A stretch of 64,000 nucleotides of DNA, from NCBI RefSeq assembly GCF_030272615.1, contig NC_081414.1, forward strand, positions 763,225,648 to 763,289,647, read 5' to 3'. The notes below the pieces were generated by a model. The model had not been told where the DNA came from. It saw only the letters and a list, made by a program, of their open reading frames with translations, and did no database searches. The position numbers and the translations under genes are program-made. The stretch is from Cryptomeria japonica (lineage: Eukaryota > Streptophyta > Pinopsida > Cupressales > Cupressaceae). Shown piece by piece: positions 56,914 to 64,000 of this stretch (positions are counted from its first letter, which is position 1; each line of letters begins with the position of its first letter).

Positions 56914-58622
56914 TGTTTGACACAATGGATCACTAAGAGGGGGGTTGAATATGTGATTTAATCTCTTCTCTTTCAAAGAGGAGATATCGGTAATATATAT
57001 ATAAAAAACTGAGTGTTAACCAACAGCTCAAATAGTGTGACCAAGGTGTGTGAAAGAATTTGATACAATATTAATATACCACATGTACAAAAATGCAACA
57101 CACAACATGAGATATATACGAGGAAAACCCAATGTGGATAAAACCTTAGTGAGAATAAATTTTGGAGACTACTGCTCCAATCCAACCTCACAATGAAACT
57201 CTGATGACAAAATTTAGGGAAGCAACCCAAGGAGCACCAACCCCTGATTTATGAGCACCAAATCAAAGGAGAACCAACCTCTGCACAATTTATAGGCTAC
57301 TACCTAAAGGAGTTACAACCCTTGCACTAAGCTACAACTTAATGAAAGCAATATAAAACTTAGATATACAAATGAAATCATTGTTGCAAATGAAGTTTTG
57401 CAACCTTACAATATTCTCCTCTGTCGGTTTCACCCTTACCAGTCTGTATTCTCTTCACCCACTCCACAAATTTACTTTGCTGATCACCTTTCTCAATCCT
57501 CTCTCACAATGACTTCCTTCGCTTAAGTTTCACTCAATCACCCTTAATCAGGTACAACTTCTATTTGTATATTATCTCTATGTTCAATGCACTCTTCACT
57601 AGTTGTTCCTTATACCGATTTTCTCTGCTATGCTTGTGAATCAATACTTTTCTCATAAAAACTTTAAGTTCTTTTTATCTTTGGCTCTCAGACAACAATA
57701 ACACACTTGTCTTCTTACTGTAGCAACATGATGCTCTATCATTTTCTCTCCTCTTTATCGCATGGTTTCCCGCCAAAATGTAGTTCAAATTTGGAATGAT
57801 TAGGGTTTCTTTTTCCTGACATAATCTAAATTAGATCTATTCAAGTGTGTCATGTGTCGATCACATGTACTCTAGGGATGCATCTATACACTTTTTCATT
57901 ACCCAATGCATGCTTGTTGAAGATAGCAATCTCAAACTAGATTTCTTTCCTTGAAATTTGTTGACTCATAAAATGCTTCAGTTGTTTCCTTTTCAAGGTC
58001 TTCCTGAATTGGATTTACTTTGCATTGATCCAGGTGCCAACTACTCCCTGATCTTCCTTCATCATACTTTCTTCCTTGATCTACATCAGTTAGTTACAAT
58101 CTCATGATTTGTGGTTGTTTCTTTTATGTTGACTAATAGTTTTACCAATTGTGTCAATGGTGGCTTTATTGACCCCTGGAAATTTGCCACCTCAGCTCCA
58201 CATGCTATCACAATGGTCAATCACTTAGCTCACTGACACATAGTCAGTTCATACTTGATCATTCAACAAACTCATACTAGTACATGTCTTTACTGGCGAG
58301 TCCTTCTTCTTCTACTACCTGACAGTTCACACTACACTAGTAACACACCTTCACCTCTGGTGGTTTATGATATCTTTAACATTCTACCTCCTCATATAAG
58401 CAGACAACCAAACTTCAGACTAGTATAAGCTCCACGGGTTACCACTTAACATGCTCACCTACAGATGCATCTCATCACATACTGATGAAGTCATTGAAAG
58501 TCTCAACAACTACATGTCTTTCACTGTACCAATACATTATCCTTCATCATACCAGATGACATACCTCTACTGGTAGCTTGCCTGCAATACCAATTGACAT
58601 CAATGATAACTCAATGCCAACA
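56914..58622 (-). repeat. Copia A 5' LTR
   Basis: It is 1709 bp, begins TGTTTGACACAATGG and ends CAATGCCAACA, and is followed by GATCT. It is collinear with 41695-43400. The divergence is considerable but spread evenly. Confidence 0.92.
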
Positions 58623-59007
58623 GATCTATCCTTAGAGAGGTTTTGTGATCTATCTTCTATCTTTCTCTTTCTCTTTGATGATTTTACCTTTTCTTTTGTG
58701 TTGCATTATTCATAACTTGATGTCCTTTCTTGCATAGGTTTATTCTTCATGGGAGAAGTTTATTGTTCCTTGGTTAGTATCTATTCCTTTTTTGAAATGA
58801 CATGTTTCTTATGAATAACCTCCCTTTAGAAGATGTGTAATTCTTCTCCTTCTCCGCTTGCTTCGGGGCCAAGGATGGATTTTTCTATCTTTGTCTTTTT
58901 ATGTAATGTATCACTATTCCCTTTAAGGGGTTGCATTTTTCATGTGTTGATATCATTTATTGGAATGGTATGTCTCTTATGATTAATCCCTCCTTAGGGT
59001 AATATGT

Positions 59008-59059
<52 letters not shown>

Positions 59060-60062
59060 AAGATCACATCTTCTTTTGAGGTGCATTTTACATATACTAA
59101 TTTCTTTTCTTGCATTGGATATTTATTCATGTAAGTATATTATATATTTTCTTATACCTAATCTCTCCTTAGAATATTATGTAATTCTTCTTATTACGCT
59201 TACACTTTGGGGGCAATGATCCACTTTTCCTTTATTGAGTTGTGTTTATTTCATGATTTGGTGTCATTATTTATGTGAAGTTGTTGTTTACTCAAGGATT
59301 CTCTCTTATAAAAGAGGTGTCACTCCTTGGCTACAACATCTTCTTCACATGGCAATTTACATCAATCATAAACTTACCCTTTACATTGAGTCAAAAGGTG
59401 TGTCATCCTTCATCAAGAATCCCTTTCACCTTGCAATGGGAGGAAGATATGAATTCTTCTTCTCCTTCCTTTATTTTGGTAGAAGATGTTATGTTTGTTC
59501 AAAACATATCCTCTTGGAGGTAGACGTCTTTTGATTAAAGATCTCTTCTCCTCCAAGGATCTCATTTACACTTGTTCCAAGAAATCTTTTTCAACTATCT
59601 TATCCTTTCTTGAAGAGTATTCTCTCTCTAGCTTGGATTTATGAAATTGTTTCCTAAAAGGATATCTCCCTGGTGTTGAAAGATGGTGTCCTTTCCTCGA
59701 AGCTTCCTTGAGACATCAACATGGAACTATGTTGATATCTTAAGGGGGGCACCCATATCGCTCTCTTTTTTATCATATTGTACTATGCTTTTTGCATGTC
59801 ATTTTTGCATGTCTTAACGAGGTGTTCATCCCTAGAACCGGAGTAAATAAAACAAAAGTTGAATAGAAAATATATGATAGTTTCTTTAAAGGAGACTAAA
59901 TCAGATGAAGAGATCAAGGAAGATCCAAAAAACAAAAACATTTTTGCAAGGGTGGTAAGGGAGAAGAAGGAAGAGCAAAAGAAAGAACTGGCTAAGGAGC
60001 CTCCCTGAAAGACACCCAAGATCACCATTGTACATAAACACAAGCCATTGGAATTTTGGTTA
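58623..60062 (+). mobile_element. Decayed Gypsy-type element, right part, with degenerate tandem units
   Basis: Sequence here continues the type seen at 41500-41694. TTGCATTATTCATAACTTGATGTCCT (58702) repeats 41573-41600, and TCTATTCCTTTTTTGAAATG occurs on both sides (41652 and 58780). Further related blocks start near 58928, 59080 and 59238, and a GGGGCCAAGGATGGA / GGGGGCAATGATCCA pair lies near 58870 and 59210. The unit is roughly 300-350 bp. A purine run TTAAGGGGGG is at about 59740. A short Lys/Glu-rich frame at 59870-60007 (DEEIKEDPKNKNIFARVVRE) is unidentified. No pol domain was seen. Confidence 0.4.
59010..59056. repeat. (CT)n microsatellite, about 23 units
   Basis: An uninterrupted CT run lies within the degenerate tandem region. 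This is the longest simple repeat in the window apart from the telomere-like tracts. Confidence 0.95.
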
Positions 60063-61113
60063 TGTTGATATGGTTTTGTCATTGATGTCAACACCTATTA
60101 ACACTTATCCACTCTGACACTTTGAAGAATCGGCAATGTTCATCGGCAAGCAAGTGACTTATGCACAGTCACCGGTATCTGGTACACTGGTAGGAGATAA
60201 TGTTCACCGACACTTGGAATTATATGGAAAACACTTGGTTATGTCTAAGACATCATTTGGATGCTTTGTCTTGGAGATTTGTTCATAGGTATATTCATGT
60301 TTGCATATTTGCTGTTACCGGCAAATAGGTCCAGGATAAGCACCGTCAGGCTTATCTATTCCAGATCAGCACGACACACTTTGAAGATGATTTATTATTG
60401 TTATAAATAAATCAAGCCGACATGTTGAATGGGTTATTGCATCGGTTATTGATTTACTTGTAAAATGTTTTACTGTAATATCTATTGGAGCCAACCTACT
60501 AAAATTGGTCTTAGGTTATGGTATAAATGTAAGATCTTATTTGTAAGATCAAGTGTGTGGAATGCGAAGAAAGATATAATTCAGTATATGCAAAAATAAG
60601 GAGAGATTTACATGCAGATATCATTTGAAGGTTCAAAGAGGATTTTTGTGAAGACAATCAGAACTACACTGGTACTAAATCCAACATAGAAAGATGTTAT
60701 TTTGAGAAGTACATCTTTATTGGATTTAACCATCCAATTGTAGTCAATGTGACTCCTATTTGTGTTTGAGCAGTAAGCTCTAGGCACTTGGCCTTTCTGC
60801 ATGTACAGACCCCATTTGTATACACATACTATTTATAGTAGTATCATCTGATTGTGGGTAAGGTTTCCCACCATGGTTTTTCCCCTTATAGGGTTTCCAT
60901 GTACAAATATTGGTGTTATGTGTTTTGGATGTTATTGTCTTTCTATTTCATGCATTAATCTTTACCGGTACTCCAATTAACTGATAAACTATCTACCGAC
61001 ATAAATTCTGATTTATCGGTATTAAGCATTAAGGTTGGTTAAGTTGTTTTTGGTTTGAATTTATCTAACAATTGATTCACCCCCCTCCTCTCAGTTGTCT
61101 CTGGGACCTAACA
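60063..61113 (+). repeat. Copia D 5' LTR
   Basis: It begins TGTTGATATGG and ends GACCTAACA. Near the right end, TTGATTCACCCCCCTCCTCTCAG (61072-61094) parallels the reverse complement of the same region in the LTRs of A and B. The left edge is set by TG and similarity of style only, because no second copy is in the window. Confidence 0.75.
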
Positions 61114-61115
61114 AT

Positions 61116-61127
61116 TGGTATCAGAGC
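61116..61127 (+). other. Copia D primer binding site (initiator-Met tRNA)
   Basis: TGGTATCAGAGC is a perfect match. It lies two bases (AT) after the LTR, as in A and B. Confidence 0.92.
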
Positions 61128-61169
61128 TTAGTCCTCTCTTGCAGAAGATTAACAACTTGAGGAGATCCA

Positions 61170-62250
61170 ATGTTTACTAACTATTTCAGGAAGGACAATC
61201 CTAAACTTGATGGAACCAACTATGGAATATGGAAGATCAGAATGGAGACACATATAAATTGCATGGGAAAGGACATCTTGGATGTTACAAAGAATGGCTA
61301 TACTGCTCCTACTCAAAGTCAGCGTAATCCACCAAACTTGGCTAAAATGAGGAAAATGATTGCAAAGCAAGAGAAGCACTTTTGAGTGCATTATTAGATC
61401 AAAAAATCATGGGATTATCAGATAGGTCTACTGCTAAAGCTATTTGGGACCATTTGGAAATATTGAATGAAGGAGATTCCATAGTCAAAATTGCAAAACT
61501 TGAAAGCTTCCGGGTCAAGTATGAAAATCTAAAAAATGGAAGAAGATGAAAGGATTTCTACTTTTATGGAAAGAGTTAATGAAATTATTTTGGGTATTAA
61601 ATGTTTTGGAGGAACCTTAAGTTAACATGAAATTATTTCAAAAGTTTTAAGAGGATTTCCACTAACATATAAAATGAAAGTTACTGCTATAAATGAGTTG
61701 AGAACAATGCCTAATACATCAATAACTAGGGATGCATTGATTAGAAAACTTTCACCCTTTGAAATTGAGGAATTTGGTCCTATTGCTACTATAAAGATAT
61801 ATTTAGCTTTTAAGTCATCAACATCATCTGCACCATCATTTGACAAGTCTGATTGGAAAGCCTTCTATACAAAAGAACTTGAGGAAAGTAGGAGAGAAAA
61901 TGAAGAACTTTAAGAACTTGAAGCACTATTTGCAAGAAAAATGCCTAAAGGTCTAGTTGGAAGTAAGTATGAAGGTAAAGCACCCTATAAATTCTTTAAC
62001 TATAACAAGATTGATCATATGGCTTCTAGATGCCCTGATAGAAATGCTAGACTAAGAGAAGAAGCTAGAAGAACATAAAAGCCTAACCCTGAATATCAGA
62101 GATACAGATTTAAGAAGAATAAAGATAAATCTTGTTATCTTGCTGATGAAGGAGTCACTAATGATTCTGACGAGGATCTGGTAGACAATGGATCGGTTTT
62201 TGTTGCTATAACAGAAGATCAACTGACACCTACTGGTCAACTGGTAGAAT
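61170..62250 (+). pseudogene. Copia D gag
   Basis: The ATG at 61170 starts MFTNYFRKDNPKLDGTNYGI, then WKIRMETHINCMGKDILDVT. A frameshift and stops occur near 61385. The capsid continues through ITRDALIRKLSPFEIEEFG (61720-61780) and an acidic stretch ELEESRRENEEL. The zinc knuckle KFFNYNKIDHMASRCP (61990-62037) has lost two Cys residues and the Gly before His, so it should not bind zinc. An acidic linker leads to the protease. Confidence 0.8.
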
Positions 62251-62270
62251 AGGCCCTAGTAGCTAAAATT

Positions 62271-62480
62271 GAAGTTAAGGATGAATGGATCATTGATTCA
62301 GGATGTTCACATCACATGACTGGTGATAAATGTAAATTATTGAACTTTCAGGAATATAATGGAGGCCTAGTAAGATTTGGAGATGACAAAGCTTGTTTAA
62401 TCAAAGGAAAAGGTACAATATCTCTTGATGGTAAGCACAATATTGACAATGTTTACTATGTATAAGGTTTAAAGCATAAT
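62271..62480 (+). pseudogene. Copia D protease
   Basis: WIIDSGCSHHMTGDKCK lies at about 62286-62336, with the D-S-G site intact. It is followed by GLVRFGDDKACLIKGKGTIS and NIDNVYYV, the usual continuation. A stop (TAA) follows at about 62464, at a position normally Glu or Gln. Confidence 0.8.
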
Positions 62481-62483
62481 CTT

Positions 62484-63479
62484 TTGAGTGTTGGTCAATT
62501 AGTTGAGAAAGGATTTCAATTACAATTCAAGAATCGTAAATGCAAAATTATGAACAAAACTGGTTTGGAAATTGCAACTGGTAAGGAAACTAGAGGCAAC
62601 ATCTTTCATTTGAATAACAATGGAAAGACATGTTTGATTGCATATATTGATGAAAGTTGGCTATGGTATAAGAGACTCTATCATGTAAAATTTGATTGCA
62701 TGGTAAAAATTAGTACTACTAAGGTAGTTAGACATTTACCTAAGATTGTCAAGCCTCACAATCTGGTATGTAAGGAATGTTAATTTGGAAAACAAGTTAG
62801 AGCATCTTTTAAAAGTATTCCAGAAAAATCAAATAATGCTCTTGACTTAATTCATATTGTTTTATGTGGTCTATCTAGAACTAAAAGTTTACAAGGTGAT
62901 AAATATTTCATGCTAATCATTGATGACTACTCTAGAATGTGTCGGGTTACTTTTCTTAGAGAAAATTCAAAAGCACTTGGGAAGTTCAAACTATTCACAA
63001 CAATGGTAGAAAATGAAACCAGCAAGAAAATCAAATGTTTAAGATCAAATCAAGGAGGTGAATTTACATCTAAATAATTTAATGCATTATGTGAAGTGAA
63101 TGGAATCAAAAGACAATTATCAACACCTCAGACACCACAGCAAAATAGAGTTGTAGAAAGGAAAAACATAACTATCTTGGATGCAGCTAGAAATATGCTA
63201 TCAGAAGAAAATCTTCCACATGTATATTGGAGAGAGACAATAAGCATAGCGGTCTATACATTCAACAAAGTTCACATCAAAGGTGAAATCGGTAAGACCT
63301 CTCATGAACTATGGTTTGGCATTACTACTACTCTTAAATATTTCAGAATATTTGGTAGTAAATGTTATATTAGAAGAGATGAGTATATTGGCAAATTTGA
63401 TCCTAGAAATGATGAAGGAATATTTCGTGGTTATTCATCTAAGAGAAAAGCATATTGGTGTTTTAACAAGAAATTGTAG
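62484..63479 (+). pseudogene. Copia D integrase
   Basis: The gag-pre-integrase module SWLWYKRLYHVKFDCMVKI and LVCKEC precede the core. The core has FMLIIDDYSRMCRVTFL (first Asp), LRSNQGGEFTSK and TPQQNRVVERKNITILDAAR. The second catalytic Asp is Asn, a single G-to-A change, while the Glu is kept. The end block DEGIFRGYSSKRKAYWCFN is typical. In-frame TAA codons at about 62783 and 63076 both fall at usual Gln positions. The frame is otherwise continuous into RT. Confidence 0.85.
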
Positions 63480-64000
63480 AAAATTGTTGAGAGTACAATT
63501 GTGAATATTGATGAGTAATTTAGAGTAACTTCAAGGTATATAGACTCTGAACCGGCAATAGAAATACTAGTAAATGAACCTACATTGAACCCATCGGTAT
63601 AGAATGAAGATCCAATTACATCGGTATAATCTAAAAATTCCACTGAAACTAAGGAACAATAGCAAACAAAGACACCTTGGTATGTAAGACTGAATCACTC
63701 TGAAGATCAGATAATTGGAAATAAGTGCAAAGGAGTTATGACAAGAGGAAGACTGGAAAATGAAAAGGTATGTCTCATTTCTCAAATTGAACCATCATCA
63801 ATTAATGAGGCATGTGAAGATAAACACTGGATTAAAGCTATTGAAGAGGAACTAGAACAAATTGAGAAGAATAACACATGGACATTAGTTCCCTGGCCTA
63901 AAGACAAAAATGTGATTAGAACTAAATGGGTATTCAAAAACAAACTTAATGAAGATGGCAAAGTAATCAGAAATAAAGAAAGACTAGTGTGTAAAGGATA
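63480..64000 (+). pseudogene. Copia D linker and reverse transcriptase start (partial)
   Basis: It is in frame with integrase, with five more TAA or TAG stops between 63477 and 63662. RT begins at HWIKAIEEELEQIEKNNTWT, followed by LVPWPKDKNVIRTKWVFKNK, LNEDGKVIRNKERLVCKG, and is cut by the end of the window before the catalytic site. Confidence 0.85.

Larger units (their letters stand above)
41695..58622 (-). mobile_element. Ty1/Copia LTR retrotransposon A, complete layout, containing element B
   Basis: LTRs of 1706 bp (41695-43400) and 1709 bp (56914-58622) are flanked by an exact 5-bp target duplication, GATCT (41690-41694 and 58623-58627). On the minus strand a primer site TGGTATCAAAG lies two bases from the 5' LTR. 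The polypurine tract AAAGGGGGAGAT touches the 3' LTR. The order is gag, protease, integrase, RT, RNase H. Element B (7.15 kb) sits in the gag region and a TIR-bounded segment sits downstream of RNase H. Without B the element is about 9.8 kb. The coding regions are decayed except for one intact integrase frame. Confidence 0.93.
60063..64000 (+). mobile_element. Ty1/Copia LTR retrotransposon D, 5' part (runs off window)
   Basis: A 1051-bp 5' LTR (60063-61113), an exact primer site and gag, protease, integrase and the start of RT follow in Copia order on the plus strand. The 3' half is beyond 64000, so LTR pairing and target duplication cannot be checked. Its coding style and U5 sequence are close to elements A and B. 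Confidence 0.88.

Noticed and set aside
41695-58622. One single 16.9-kb giant element
   Set aside because: The internal exact LTR pair and TTAGT duplication at 48436-55584 show that a second element is nested inside.
59870-60007. Lys/Glu-rich short frame as a host gene exon
   Set aside because: It is too short, has no splice context that I can defend, and is next to retroelement borders. It is mentioned only within the surrounding feature.

Overview
This is nuclear DNA of a land plant, built almost entirely of decayed transposable elements. Evidence: Copia and Gypsy retrotransposons primed by initiator-Met tRNA, plant-type LINEs carrying an RNase H domain after the zf-RVT finger, a plant F-box gene, and long tracts of degenerate telomere-like repeat. 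The long LTRs, repeated nesting, large interstitial telomere-like arrays and scarcity of genes resemble a gymnosperm (conifer-type) genome. That is an inference, because no species-diagnostic sequence was recognised.

Layout. 1-1442: fragment of a long Copia LTR (family A) fused to antisense Copia integrase. 1443-2993: 3' end of a LINE with poly(A). 2994-12250: an antisense, unidentified gag-like reading frame split by a Gypsy element (4128-11912). 12481-18843: an antisense LINE end split by a nearly complete Copia element (C, 12880-18341). 18844-19810: first telomere-like tract. 20441-24806: a sense LINE interrupted by a 1.47-kb non-autonomous LTR element with exact target duplication. 25028-25181: a short tRNA-derived SINE with a perfect 16-bp target duplication. 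26233-27531: an intact F-box gene, the only convincing host gene. 27968-28548: an AT-rich direct duplication. 28690-34555: about 5.9 kb of degenerate telomere-like repeat with a roughly 1.5-kb higher-order unit. 34556-37904: AT-rich repeats and a LINE ORF1 (DUF4283-like) fragment. 37905-41694 continuing at 58623: a decayed Gypsy-type element with a G-patch-bearing gag. 41695-58622: Copia element A (target duplication GATCT), which contains Copia element B (48436-55584, duplication TTAGT) and a TIR-bounded insertion of about 0.96 kb. 60063-64000: 5' part of a fourth Copia element (D), cut by the window end.

No element has an intact gag-pol. Most premature stops are TAA or TAG where the family normally has Gln, as expected from C-to-T decay of methylated DNA. 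The relative order of insertion can be read from the nesting: A before B, LINEs before C and before the small LTR element, and the gag-like antisense frame before the Gypsy. All homology calls come from reading translations by eye, with no database search.
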